Below are positions 1-12,900 of a stretch of 64,000 nucleotides of DNA, in pieces. Numbering within the stretch: position 1 is the stretch's first letter; each line of letters starts with the position of its first letter. Source of the stretch: Syncephalastrum monosporum B8922 (taxonomy: Eukaryota > Mucoromycota > Mucoromycetes > Mucorales > Syncephalastraceae); NCBI GenBank assembly GCA_000697355.1, contig JNEN01000885.1:186001-250000 (forward strand). The letters run 5' to 3'. The position numbers and the translations under genes were made by a program. The notes under the pieces were generated by a model. That model searched no databases and was not told the origin of the DNA. It saw only the letters and a list, made by a program, of their open reading frames with translations.

Positions 1-2167
1 CAGGCTAGTCTGCCCTTAAAGATATGGTTGTGTCTCCTCTACATTGCCTAGGTGCGTTTTGGGTGACAATCACAAAAATAAAGTGCCCGCGCTTGATCAT
101 ACATAACAGGATAATGCGTAGGCCCTAACGCAAAAATTGCTAGTAAGTGCCGCCGCATGTGACGTACATTCTTTTCTTTTGTTCTACACTGATGATGCGT
201 ACAAGATAGATGGAAATCACACTTGTAGGTCTTTAGCTGTAACCTTCAGAGACAATATGCGAAATGTCAGCTCTATATACAGGAGACACGAGCCTTAGAC
301 ATGGTAGTAAATTGATCTCTAGTCTGGAGTATTTCCTCTGCTGTCCTCGACGGACAGGCACAGAAATTTTCACTTGAATGAAAAAAGATTAGGACATGGG
401 ACGCAAAAGGAACAAACCAGAATGCCGGGCTGCAATTATTGTCCTCTTTGTTTGTTTACATGTTGAGAAACTTGACCCGCTGAGATATAAACAAGAAAAG
501 AGAGTGGCTTTAGTGTACGCAGATATGAGCAGCTGACACAAGTTGAGGCCAGACTCTTGAGGGATCACAACACATAACCTGACAGGGCGGCATGTGTCAG
601 GGGAACAATGGGACTGTGTACTCTTTAACGTTACGTCTCAAAAATGAGATAATCCTTCCCTTTGTTGCGTTGTTGAAATTGTGCATTAGAAGAGCGGACG
701 GACCCCTTGCCGATATCTCAGCTTCATCGTGACACCGTCGTTCTCCGAGTAATAACAAGACCGCGCCCATGCGTTGTCGTTACATGTAGCGCAAATGGTG
801 CAGCCCGATCGCACCGATTGGTGGAGGGACATTCTCTCTTTCCGCACTTGCAAGAAAATGAGATCTTACGTGAGAAGGTGCTTAGACCAACTCTATTATA
901 ATATTTAGCAGTGCCGGAACCAAAGACCGACAAGCGCCGACGATAACGGAAAAGCCAAAAAAAAAGTGGGAGCTCTTTCGCCGTACTACAATCTCTACAA
1001 GCGTAATTCTGTGCGCCTACGCGATTGGGCAAGACTCGACAACGGACAGCCTCATGACCTGAGCTTCTTGCTTGTTGAGGATTGGTGAATGTCGCACCGC
1101 TGTTTATGCTGTCGTGCAGAAGAGAAAGATTGGCCCAGAATGCACGCACAAGTAATTACAGGGAGTGGAAAAGCAAAGGTTGAGAACCAAAATTTTTTCA
1201 GAAGATCATGTACGAGCATAGGTTGCTTGGCTTGGCACGGTAAAGAATGTCACTATGATAGTGGTTGTATAAACACCCGACATTGGCAGACAAGTTCCCT
1301 AGCAACAACAACAAAAAAAAAAAAAGGAAAAAGAAAAGATGATGGATTCAAGAAGCAATATAGTACACCGACAGGAACGGGTATGTTCCCGGGAAACGGG
1401 GGGAGAAAGTATCGTGGAGAGACGCATATGTATGCAGCACGAACATCTTTGCTTTTTTTTATTGAATCTAGTCCTCTTATATAGGCTTTTCCATAGCCTT
1501 CATTGGTCTAATGTATACATACATTTACAGCATAACCGTCAAGAATGCATGGTCTCGTTCTCGGGGCTGTTCATACAGCGTCCACACGGAAAACAGATCC
1601 GTGATGGACGGTGTCACAGGCCAAGGGAACATGTAGGACAAAAGTTTGTCCTTGCGTCTGTGGGCAGGCTAGAAATGAACCTTACACCCATCGTACTTGT
1701 CCGCGACTTATGCCTTTCGTTTCTCTTTTGCGCCCAAAACGACATGCCCTCCGAAAAATAACAAAAAAGACAACGCTGTGGATCATGTGAAGCATAAAAA
1801 GTGGCAAGGATTTTGGGGGACAAACATGAAACGGCCTTGGTGGGTGAATGCACGAGGACCATCTTTTTTGGTCCTTCCGGTGGGCTGATCACGGGCACCC
1901 AGCGTCCGTCTAATGAATTGGAACAACGACTCCTTACCCACGTACATGGCATAGCGTATACTTTAATCCCTCCCTTGTCCGAAAGGTTTGTTTGGTTCAA
2001 GACGTCAGGTCCCCCCCCCCAAAGCATCATAACCCTCATAATACTCCAGTTCATCTGGTCCGCACCCCGCATTAGATATAAAATAACGTCTTTGCAGATT
2101 TTCTTTATTCTTTTTCCGTCTTATTTCCTTCCTCTTTTTTTTGCCGACTACTCCACCAACTTAAGAC
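1..2167. other. region without a supported gene
   Basis: No reading frame here resembles a known protein. The longest frames (about 130-150 codons around 0.7-2.1 kb) overlap one another on both strands, have atypical composition and show no domain. The last 80 bases before the kinesin start are rich in T and C and probably belong to its promoter or leader. No terminal repeat or transposase could be recognised. Confidence 0.5.
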
Positions 2168-5100
2168 ATGGCCGCAACCGCAGTCAGGTACGCCGCCAGC
2201 TCAGCCAATCAATAAACACTACTCCTACGAACGATCAGTCTACTTATCAATGCTTTCTATATGATAGAGTCGCATTACGCGTCCGACCGCTGACTGAGAA
2301 GGAACGTTTGTGCAACTGCACAGAGTGTATTTCTTTCCTTCCTGGCCAACCACAGATCCTAATAGGCCAGGATTATTCCTTTACATACGACTACATTTTT
2401 GATACAAAAGCACACCAAAAAAGTATATACGACTCAAGTGTGCTTCCCTTGGTAGAAAAATTTGTCGATGGGTACAATAAGAAACATACTTTGTAGGCTC
2501 GTCTTATTTATATCTTATTTTGTAGATTCAATGCTACTATTTTGGCTTATGGGTACCTAAAAGAACTTGACGACTATGTATAACAATTCTCATGAACCAT
2601 ATGTTTAGTCAAACGGGTTCAGGAAAAACATATAGCATGGGCACAGCCATCGATGCCAACATGGACTCTGAAGAACATCAAGGTGGATTAATAATGGTTT
2701 CTCCATGAATAACTCATTTGCTTACCAACCAAGGCAATCTCGATAGGTATAATCCCACGATTCATCGATGATCTATACGCACGCCTTGCAAAGAAAAAAG
2801 CGGTCCACGAAAATTACGACTACGAAGTTTACGTATCATTCCTCGAGCTCTACAATGAGGACTTGGTGGATTTGTTGAATATGCAACAGTTCGGTCACCA
2901 ACGAAGGCGAACAGGTTCAAATAACGGCACAACGGTACCTACATGTGATATTTCGATCCGTGAAGATATCCAAGGCAACATTTACTGGAACGGTGTCAGA
3001 GAAGAACCGTGCGCAGATCCCAACGAACTTCTTGGCTTTCTTGCCAAAGGCTCCTTATGTCGAACGACTGGATCAACTGATATGAATTCTGTATCGTCAC
3101 GCTCGCACGCTATTTTCTCGGTTATTCTCAAACAACAAGTTCCCGACGATGACGAGTCTTCACAGAAAACAATCGTTAGTAAATTCCACTTTGTCGATTT
3201 GGCTGGTTCCGAGCGGGTAAGTCTCTTACGTTTCATTTATACGCTATTTAACACGTTATTATATGTTAGCTAAAGCGCACAAAAGCACAAGGCGACCGTG
3301 CGCGCGAAGGTATTGCCATCAACTCCGGCTTATTGGCCCTCGGCAACGTGATTAGCGCTCTGGGCGATGAATCTCGGAAATGCCCTCATGTACCTTATCG
3401 CGACTCCAAGTTGACACGATTGCTTCAGGATTCACTCGGTGGCAATTCACAGACCCTGATGATGGCTTGCGTTTCACCTTCAGATTCCAATTTCCGTGAA
3501 ACGTTAAGCACCCTCAAATACGCCAACCGTGCACGCAACATCAAAAACCGTGTCTCCATCAACCAAGAATTCGCAGGATCCTCTGTTGAGGTCAACCAGC
3601 TGCGGTCTCAGGTGGCCAAGCTCAAGATGGAACTGAACACCATCCGACGTAGTGGTGGCGGTAGCGGTAACGCCTTGATGACCAACCCAGGCGAAGTTGA
3701 AGGCCTACGCCAAGAGATCAATCGTCTGCGGGCCCGTGTGCAAGAGGCATCCGATGAACTGTGCGCAGCAACAGCGGAGCGTGATACGCTCTTGATGGAG
3801 CGCGACATGCGCAACATGTCTGCCGGTGATCTACCGCAACTGTTAGATGAGCTGATGATGAAACACAATACCGAAAGCGGCGAGGCCTCGCAGGGACCGC
3901 CCTCTGCGTCGTCTACCACACATTCGCTCCCCATGATTGCCCATTATCAGAAAACGATTTCAAATTTACGCAATGAGCTCGCCGATACCAAGGAACGCCT
4001 CGCCTTTGTTGAGTCGACTCGTGCACCCATGATGCAGGCGCTAGCTATGGCATCTCACACGACTCCCAATACTTCCTTTACAACTGCAAGCCGTCCTGCC
4101 AAGCAGCCATCTTCGACTACCACACGCCGCCGCAACCGCCGGAAGACCCGAAACGGCAGCACAACAACACGCGGTCAAGTTGCTTTCCGCTCCTCAAGAG
4201 CCTCAAAAGTACCCAACAAGCGCCGTGCCGCGGCCACATTTGCTGCGGCGCGTGTGGCTTCCAAAGAAGCTCAACAGATGCAGCAGCAATCAGCACCCCG
4301 GCCGCCCATTCCCGTTACTGAGCCTGATAACCAAGACATAGAGCAGTGGCTCCAGGACACAGTAGGCTCCGTTAACTTTTCGGAGTCGACTGATGTACGC
4401 ACAGCAGAGGTGCGCGACTCTATCGAGAAGGCCCGTGCCGAGATTGAAAAGGGCCTCAAAGTGTTGGAAGAAATTAAACCTCGAGAGCATGAATATGCTC
4501 AGCAGCAGCATCAGGAACCTGTACCTGTGAGTTCTTATGCATATGCGTGTGATATTGATATCTTACCATTCGTACATAACTCTCTAGGCACCTCCTGTAC
4601 CACCTGCATCCACAGGCGGAGACTACATTTGTGATATCATGGCAGATGATGAGCTGCTTCAGACGCTGCAAGCCAAGGAGAATGCATTCATTTTCAGTGA
4701 GCTGGAGCATGAAATGCTTGATGACGAATTTGTAAGTCCTAAACACGCATTGCATGCATGTGCTTATGCTATTTCTCTTTTCGCATTCAAAGGCAGCACA
4801 CAAGAATGAAGACAGCAGCGATGATAATTGTATGCATTCGCGGCAATCGTCAATGGGCGCACTCAGTTCTTGCGATGAGTCGGAGCTCGCCGCCCTCTGC
4901 GAGACGAATCCTCAGCTGGCACGCATGATTGAGCAAGTGCAGTCGGACATTCATGTCAAGGAGGAGCTCGTGGCTCAACTCGAGCGATGCGAGTCCGAGT
5001 ACATCCAACTCCGCAAGAAGTACAAGCTCAAACTGGATGCTCTTAGCCAAGAAATCATTGCTGTCAAGCGTGAGCGCGATCACGCCGCCCGGCGCTCGGC

Positions 5101-7429
5101 CACCAGCACCCAGCACAGCAAGCACGACCAGCGTGAAAAGCAACAGCTCCTTGAGATGCGTCACGCTTATGAGGCCAAGACTAAATCCTTGTTCGCCCAG
5201 CTTACCGACTTACGTCACAAGTATTCACAGACCACAAGCGCCATCCAATCGTCGCGTAACCAAAACGAGAGCATGCTCCGTGCGTTGCGCGTCAATGTTG
5301 AGAGCCTCAAACTCGAGAAACGTCGCATGCTCAAGCGCATGAAGGAAGAAGCAGAGCGTGTTAAGGAAAAGATGACTGCGCACGAGCGCGAGATCCACCA
5401 GCTCCGCCGACGCCAGGCCCGCGACACAGAGGCGAAACGCCGTCTCGAGCGCGAGAACAAGAACGTCCAGATGATGCTCCAGAAACGCACTGACGAGGTC
5501 GTGCTTACCAATGAGAAGCTCAAGAAACTCATCCAGGTCCTCAAAAAAGCCGTGCGCGAAGGTGGCGTCCTAAACGAAAAACAGCTCGCGCGCTGTGCAG
5601 ATCTTGTCAACATTGGCTCCGCCTTGGTGTCGTCTGGCCAGCGTCTCAAGCTTCGTAGCTCCGCGAGTGCGAGCAGCAAGGCCCAGGGCCGGAAACGCAT
5701 TCCGTACGATGTCCGCGCCGCGCGTAAGAAGCAGCTCCTCGACCGTGCGCTGTATCAGTTCATTCAGGGCAAGCAGGCAATTGCCGAGATGCAGCAGCTC
5801 ATTGCCAAGCGGAGCGAGCTCTCGCAAAAGAAGGCTGAGCTGCTTAGCGAAAGGTCGACATTGTTTGCTGACCGCACCGAGGGCGAGCTCGCCCAACTCG
5901 ATCAGGCTGTACAGCAATACATGGATGAGCGCCTCGAATTCCTCACAGCCGAGATCTCGTACATCAATGCCCGCATCCATGCCCTCCAGAATGACGCTGC
6001 TCACGAAATCATGCAGGGTGATGATGACGATGACGAAGAAGTGGTTGATATATCCCAAGTCCAATCTTCCACGCCACGCACTCCCAAGCATGTTACATTT
6101 GCTGACGAGGTTATGGGTTACACACCCAAAGAAGACGAGTGGCTCGATATGGACGCACTAGAGGAACGTTACAGCCTCCCTGCGGATGCTGATCCAGACA
6201 CTGCTCACGATATGGTGGCTCGTCTACTGCGCTCGGTCGCACACGACGAATCTGGCAAGATCATTGAGGCCCTCGTGGACGACATCACGGCCCTCCGCAT
6301 GGCTGAGTACAGCCGCGAGGTGCAGCTCCAGGAACTCGAAAAGAATGTTAACTACCTGCAGCGTACGCTGATCGTCATGAAGGACAAGGCAATCGAAACA
6401 TCCATCGAGAGTGAGAAGCGCATAAAACGACTCCAACAACAAATCAATAATCAGCAGAACTCGCGCCGATCATCGCTGTCTGGCTCAACCTGCCACTGGC
6501 AGTCTAGCAGCGAGGATTTGCGTGACGACGACTCAGCGATTGACCTCCGAGTGGAAGAACACTATCAGCAGTTTGGTACCATATTTGACAAGATCTATCA
6601 AGACGGCATCAGTGGTTATCAGCACAATGTGAGCCGTGCACAATCCCCTGACCTTCATGTCTCAGACAGAGCCGATTCGATTGGTAGCCGTACCCCTCCT
6701 GTGGGGCCTAGCCCGATTCTTCGGCCCGCCTCCACCACTGGCTCCGCATCCAATGACAGAAATGCACCAATGAAACCCTCGGCTTCACCTCTAGCCAGCC
6801 GACGGGACTCCATGTCGTCGCCCGAGAAGTTCCTGCAGGAGCTAATGCACGCCGGTGGTCTTATCCAGCCCCAGTCGCCTAGGATGAAGGCTGCCGACTT
6901 TGTGCGCTACCAGGCCGACCGTGAGTCATCTTCGTCCTCGTCCATTCATAGCAACCATTTGCGCCGTTCCTCAATCCAGTCGGATAAGTCGTGGTCGTCC
7001 CAGGGCTCGTCGAGTTCGCTTCGCCTACCGCAACAGGCCATGCCACCCCAGCCCACGGCGCCGCAGCCGCAACAGCACTCGTCCAAACATGATCTGATCA
7101 TGTCGCGTCTCGCCAACCGACGCCGTGCACACTCATTCCAGCAACAGCCACAACCACTGAGCAAGGCCGCGCTGGCCGCGCGCGAACGACGCCGATACTC
7201 GCTCCGTGAGCTTAGCGTGGGAGGCAATTCCTACACTGCCTCCCAGCCATCGCCACTTCAGCAGCAGTTCGCTATTCCTGTTTCGCCGCCTCTCCGACCC
7301 GCTTCGGTCACTTCGAACCACGACGACTCCCAACGTCCCGGGACTCCTCATAATGTGTTTGACCGTCTTGCCTCCGGACACACCAAAGCATCCCAGGCCA
7401 AACGTACCGCCACACCCGTTCAGTTCTAG
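2168..7429 (+). CDS. kinesin-4 family motor protein (KIF4/KIF21-like)
   Basis: Plus-end-directed microtubule motor by family. Predicted exons: 2168-2187, 2268-2471, 2526-2552, 2609-2682, 2747-3216, 3270-4526, 4588-4731 and 4793-7429, all in phase, giving 1610 residues. The N-terminal motor domain (about residues 6-345) carries the P-loop GQTGSGKT near residues 84-91, the switch I region [12 protein letters not shown], switch II DLAGSE near 260, and [18 protein letters not shown]. The last stretch and [10 protein letters not shown] at the neck are typical of kinesin-4. Behind it lie long charged coiled-coil segments (about 380-480 and 650-1000), then a Ser/Pro/Gln-rich tail. I see neither the Cys-rich tail of KIF4 nor the WD40 repeats of KIF21. 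The start is set by a tiny 20-nt first coding exon (MAATAVR), which joins in frame to VALRVRP, the canonical first motor strand. Family assignment is firm; the exact orthologue is not. Confidence 0.93.
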
Positions 7430-7734
7430 TTGTAACTTTATAAAAAAGTCATATCTATACACACATATATATAGCTTAAATCTCACTCTCCTGTTCCTTG
7501 CAACCTCTTTATCTATTTGATCGGTTTAAATTTCCCTTGTATTCCTTTTATATCCATCCATTCCCTTTGGATAAAATTTTGTTTCTACGATCTGAAACCA
7601 GGCATGCAAGGCAGTGAGACATTTATGCACTGGGTCTGTGCTTTTTTCACCTTCCATTGCCCTGGGTGGCCCTTTTCTCCTTTCATTTCTTTTTTTCTCT
7701 TGGCCCTTTTGTCTTTTGTTAATTCATTATTACG
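7430..7734. other. intergenic, T/C-rich
   Basis: This gap lies between the kinesin stop and the zinc-finger gene. It is rich in T and C and holds only short frames. It probably contains the kinesin 3' UTR and the leader of the downstream gene. Confidence 0.5.
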
Positions 7735-8627
7735 ATGCCTCCCAAAACCTCTGCCCGCCGTAGATCGGAACCCAAGCTTTTCCGTTGTACAGGCTTTGGT
7801 GACTGCAATATGGTGTTTACGCGAAGTGAACACTTAGCTCGCCACGCACGCAAGCACACTGGCGAGGTAAACAAGAAAAAAGGTTAAAAGTCGACATGGC
7901 CCACGCTAACAGGGAGTAAAAGAAACCCTTCAAATGCATTGTGCCAGGCTGCGAGCGTATGTTTAGCCGCTTTGACAACATGATGCAACATACACGGACC
8001 CATGACCGGTCTCAGCGGAAGCAGAAACCTGAGCCGAAAAGGACCCATACCTCTTCTTCTGAATTGCCTACGGCGGACTATGCGCCCTACCGTGAACCAT
8101 CACCTTACCAAGAGTCGTACCAACCACCGGTGCAACAACAGCAGAGACGACACTCTATGATTCAGACCCTAACCCTCCCCCCCGTCTTGCCTCCGACCAA
8201 TTCCCCGTCCATGCCAACGTCGCCGCAAGGCTACACTTCGTCTTCCTCTTACTTTAATCACGCTCCTCCCCTGCCTCCGCCGTCGTTTGGTCACATGTCG
8301 CCGGTATCGCCTGTTCGCACCCGTCGTTTATCGTCGATGGACCTTCAGCTCCCCATCCAAGGTTTAACGCTGAGCACGGCAAGCGGGAGCAGTACGACAA
8401 ATAGCAGTGGTGATGAAGACAACGTGACGGATGAGAACGTTGATGTGACGTCGGACGAGTATGAAGCGTTACAGGGCATTGGCAAGTTTCATACGCATGT
8501 GTCGCTTAACGAAGACCCTATGCAAAGCAGTAATAGTCCCAATATTGCGTCCCAGCTTCAGATGTTTAGGCACCATGCCATGCCGGTCCCCGAATCCTAC
8601 CAACGCCCGTCCCGACAGTTGCAATAA
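7735..8627 (+). CDS. two-finger C2H2 zinc finger transcription factor
   Basis: Probable DNA-binding regulator of 278 residues, with exons 7735-7866 and 7923-8627. The first finger (about residues 17-40) reads [26 protein letters not shown]. The TGE|KPF linker is split by the 56-bp intron. The second finger (about 47-71) contains [23 protein letters not shown]. Both have the C2H2 ligand spacing of the fungal USV1/RGM1/COM2 class, where RSEHLARH is a typical recognition helix. The remainder is Pro/Ser/Gln-rich and disordered, with an acidic patch near residue 170. Start choice: the ATG at 7735 opens the frame just before a basic stretch ([10 protein letters not shown]). Target genes cannot be inferred from this sequence. 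Confidence 0.85.
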
Positions 8628-8791
8628 AAAAATCACAAAGCAGAAAATGAAGTCGGAAATTTCGGTCCAATAGTTTATCCGATGTGCGCTGTATTATTAT
8701 TATCCTTTTCGCGGCCGTATGCCCCGGGATTTCTCTCTCATAAATACATATTTTTCTTTTCTTCGTCTTTAATATCTATTTTACTGCATTC

Positions 8792-9591
8792 ATGGCTGCT
8801 TTAATGTCATCTTCCCGCACGTGCTGCGGCTTTGTACCGCTAGAAACAGGTAAATGCAGTCGATCTCTCGGCGATTGGCATGTTTGTTGACTAAATTGTT
8901 TCAGGTGTTGTAATAATCACAATCTTCGGCATGGTAATGAAGAAACAATAGAATGATACCTTCTCTCTGTCTTTTAACAATGGCTCATACGGAAATAGCT
9001 CAACAAAATCTCGGGTTTCTACGGCATCATCTCATTTGACTTCAGCGATCCCTTTGCATTTGCGGTGTATATCTATTCCCTGCTCTCGGTTATCATTTTT
9101 GCCCAGGGTTTCTATGGCATCCACACTGTATGTTCAACTGAGAGCGATAAACTTTGACTTTGCCTTTACTCACGTGATATCTTAGGATAATGTACGCATT
9201 GTACGGTGGTATACCATTTTTTACTGGTTTGATTGTATTGTGAGTGCAGCGACAACGATGGTGTTTGCTGTCAAATGGTACGTTTATACCGACCACAGTC
9301 TGCCCGAATTGGCAGATGACCCGGCCAAGCAGCGCGAACATGATGAAGTGTTTCGCATGGAGGGTATCGTCAGTATCACGCTCCTCGTATGCCTGCGACT
9401 CGTGCACGTAAGTGACATCAATTCCTGTCCTTCGTGCGGATCTTGAATATTAACCGTTTCGCTTCATGTTGCAGATTTATTTTGCCATGGTCCTGACGTC
9501 TTACTACGTCTCATTGGGCAAGGCCCGCTACTCTAAACTAGCCGCTGCCGTCGACCAAGACCTCGAAGAAGTCGAGTATCATCGCCAATAG
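8792..9591 (+). CDS. KEI1: inositol phosphorylceramide synthase subunit Kei1
   Basis: Regulatory subunit of the Golgi IPC synthase (Aur1-Kei1), which makes inositol phosphorylceramide from ceramide and phosphatidylinositol. Five exons: 8792-8849, 8905-8933, 8999-9127, 9186-9407 and 9475-9591, all in phase, giving 184 residues. The N-terminal CCGFVPLETG, then LNKISGFYGI, and the segment with SLLSVIIFAQGFYGIH match the conserved Kei1 blocks. I count about four hydrophobic membrane segments (roughly residues 15-35, 50-70, 82-100 and 125-150). The C-terminus is short and charged. The exon structure was inferred from canonical GT-AG sites and phase agreement. Recognition is by family pattern, not alignment, but several conserved blocks agree. 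Confidence 0.85.
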
Positions 9592-9971
9592 TCAATCGTT
9601 TGATGCCATTTCTTTCTTCTCACCGTTTTCCGTTCACCTTTCCCCCCTTTTTCTACTTTTTATTAACGTCGCATTATCTTCTTCTCCTCGATCCCGCAGT
9701 CCTATACTGCTGTACTTGTTTTGTGTTCATTATCATTTATTCTACGCTATATAAACTTACCTAATAATATCGATCATCAATAGAGATTATCCATCTCGGC
9801 AGAGAAACAGATTCATCAACTTCAGCACTTTGACTAGCTGAGTTCGGACGTGACTGCCGATCTTCATCTTATTTCCATCTTGGGCTTGTTGGCATATAAG
9901 ACCTTGACATCTGGCCCCCCCCCCGCTTTTTGAAAGCACTTTTTATCTTTTACCTCTTCTCCTACATCAAC
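9592..9971. promoter_or_regulatory. KEI1 3' region and LYS2 upstream region
   Basis: No coding frame is supported. A TATATAAA lies near 9750 and a second TATAAG-like site near 9895, about 75 bases before the LYS2 ATG. Either could be a TATA element. A C-run (about 9917-9926) precedes the leader. I found no perfect TGACTCA Gcn4-type site. Confidence 0.35.
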
Positions 9972-12900
9972 ATGGTCAGCGACGTGTTGCAACAACGGCT
10001 ACAGGCCTGGAGAGCACGTCTGCAGAATCTCTCCGATCTGCTCGTCCCCACAGACTATCCGCGTCCACTGCCGCCGCAGACTGTCGAAGAAGTCGAGACA
10101 TTGGAGCTGTCAGAACAAACCTTGCTCAGCATCCTCCAGTTGTCCTTGAAAATGCCCGGTGCCCACGGCAGTGATCAGCATCCCACGCCCTTCTCGATCC
10201 TGCTAACCGCATTTGCTGTGCTCCTGCAGCGATACACAGGCGACGAAGAATTCGCCGTCGGCTCTTCGTCACCATCAAACAATGCGCATGTCCTCAAGCT
10301 CAGTGTGGATCCCCTCCATACATTTGAACAGGTCCTTAGCATGGTACAAAAGGTAGTGTATTTTGGGAAAAAGGCTGGTAAAGAAGTGTGCATTCTGACA
10401 AGTGTTGCGCTTTGGTTGTGGTAGGTTGAAACTGAGGCGCTCGAGCAGGAGGTACCATTTGAAAAGCTCGTTGAAGCCATGGATCATGGCGAAGATCCAG
10501 ACAGCAAGCGGCCACTGTTCCGCGTACGTTTCTATGACGAGACCGATACGCCTTCTCCCGCACAGCTCTCAAGCACCTCGGCCAGCACGGACTTGACCAT
10601 CTTCATCACTTCGCCTGCCCAGTCGGCTTCCTTGCGCACGTCATTTTTGCGCCCTATCTCCATCCGCGTCGTCTACAATCAGATCCTCTTCTCACAGCGC
10701 CGTATCCAATATCTCTTAAGCCAGATGACCACCATTTTGAACACTGCCTTTCAGCAGCCTGAAGTTGCAGTCGGCAAGATCCCATTGTCCGACTCGGAGG
10801 CCCTTCCTGATCCCACCACCGATTTGCATTGGTCGCTCTGGCGAGGCGCTATCCCCGACATCTTTGCCGCCAATGCTGAAAAACACCCCGAAAAGACTTG
10901 TATCATTGAATCCGCCGATAACAGCGACACCAAGGTCATCTACACATATCAGCACATTCACCACGCATCGAATGTCGTTGCCCACTACTTGTTGCATAAT
11001 GGTATCCAGCGGGAAGATGTGGTCATGATCTACGCTTACCGTGGTGTTGATCTCGTCGTGGCCATAATGGGTGTCTTGAAGGCAGGTGCTACCTTTAGCG
11101 TTATTGGTAAGTTATTAGAGCCAGGAATAGGGGTGGGTTGGCAACAGGGTGATTGAACTTTTTCTTAGATCCTGCATACCCGCCTGCGCGTCAGGAAATA
11201 TATCTCTCCGTGGCCAATCCGCGCGGTTTGATCGTCATCCAGGAAGCCGGTGTTATTGCCGAATCCGTCCGCGAGTACATCAAGAAAGAACAGGATATTG
11301 TGTGCGAGATCCCCAGTCTTAAGCTGCACAAGGATGGTACACTTGCCGGTGGGCAATCCGATGGCAAGGATGTCCTTGATTCTGTCCGTAGCAAGGCCTC
11401 CCAGAATGCCGGTGTCGTAATTGGCCCAGACAGCATTGGTACCCTCAGTTTCACGAGTGGTAGTACCGGTATTCCCAAGGGTAAGTTCAAACTACAATGG
11501 GAGAATGACATTCTTATGGTGAATTTGCAGGTGTGCGCGGCCGCCACTATTCGTTGACCCACTTTTACCCATGGATGGCCGAGACATTTGGCATCTCGAG
11601 CGAGGACAAGTTTACCATGTTGTCCGGTATTGCCCATGACCCAATTCAGCGCGATATTTTCACCCCCCTCTTCTTTGGCGCCGAGCTGCACGTTCCGACT
11701 GCTGAAGATATTGGTATCCCCGGTCGCTTGGCTGAATGGATGGAGGCTTCCAAGGTGACGATCACTCACTTAACACCCGCCATGGGTCAGCTTCTGTCGT
11801 CGCACGCCCAGACCGAGATCCCTACTCTGCGTAATGCATTCTTTGTTGGTGACATTCTGACCAAGCGTGATGCGGCCCGCATCCAACAATATGCGCCCAA
11901 CGTGGCTGTGATCAACATGTACGGCACCACCGAGACCCAGCGCTCGGTCTCTTACTACATCGTCCCCTCGCGCGCCAGCCATCCTGCCTTCTTGAGCTCC
12001 CAAAAAGAAGTTATTCCGGCTGGACAGGGTATGGTGAACGTTCAGCTTCTGGTCGTCAACCGTCACGACCGGACCAAGATGTGTGGCGTCGGTGAGATCG
12101 GTGAAATTTACGTGCGCGCACCTGGACTTTCGGAAGGCTACCTCCGCCTGCCTGAGGCCACGGCTGAAAAGTTCATACCCAACTGGTTTGTGGACCAGCC
12201 CAACGGCAGCCCGAGCGACCCGGTCGAGGCCACTGTCGAAGGCGATGCATGGAAAGAATTCTGGAAGGGCAAGCGCGACCGTATGTACCGCTCGGGTGAT
12301 CTCGGTCGCTATCGTCCCGACGGCAACGTCGAGTGCACTGGCCGTGCTGACGACCAGGTCAAGATCCGCGGTTTCCGTATCGAGCTCGGCGAGATCGATA
12401 CTCACCTTTCGCAACATCCCAACATTCGTGAGAACGTGACCTTGGTCCGCCGCGACAAGAATGAGGAACAGACACTCGTGGCTTATTTTGTGCCTGTCAA
12501 GAAGGAAGGTGACGACTTTACGAGCGCCACAGATGAAGAAGGCGAGACATTGGCCGATGGCCTGCGTTCGCGTCACCAGTACCGCCGTCTTGTCAGAGAC
12601 GTTCGCGACTATCTCAAAAAGAAGCTGCCCTCGTATGCCATCCCCTCCGTGTTTGTCCCGCTCGTGCGCATGCCCCTCACCCCGAACGGCAAGGTAGACA
12701 AGAACGCGCTGCCCTTCCCCGACACCGCGCAGTTCCAGGACAAAGTACCCAAAAAGGCAGTTAACGCGGTTCTGCCTGACATGTCCCCCAACGAGCAGGC
12801 CATCCACGAAATCTGGCAAAAGCTGTTGCCCTCGCCTGACCCCGTTATCGGCCTGGACGAGAATTTCTTTGATATCGGCGGTCATTCACTGATTGCTACT

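Noticed and set aside
724..1149. 141-codon minus frame near the left edge
   Set aside because: No domain, unusual composition, overlapped by other equally long frames on both strands.
11770..12885. 371-codon minus frame opposite LYS2
   Set aside because: Antisense shadow of the adenylation domain; codon bias of the plus strand explains the lack of stops.
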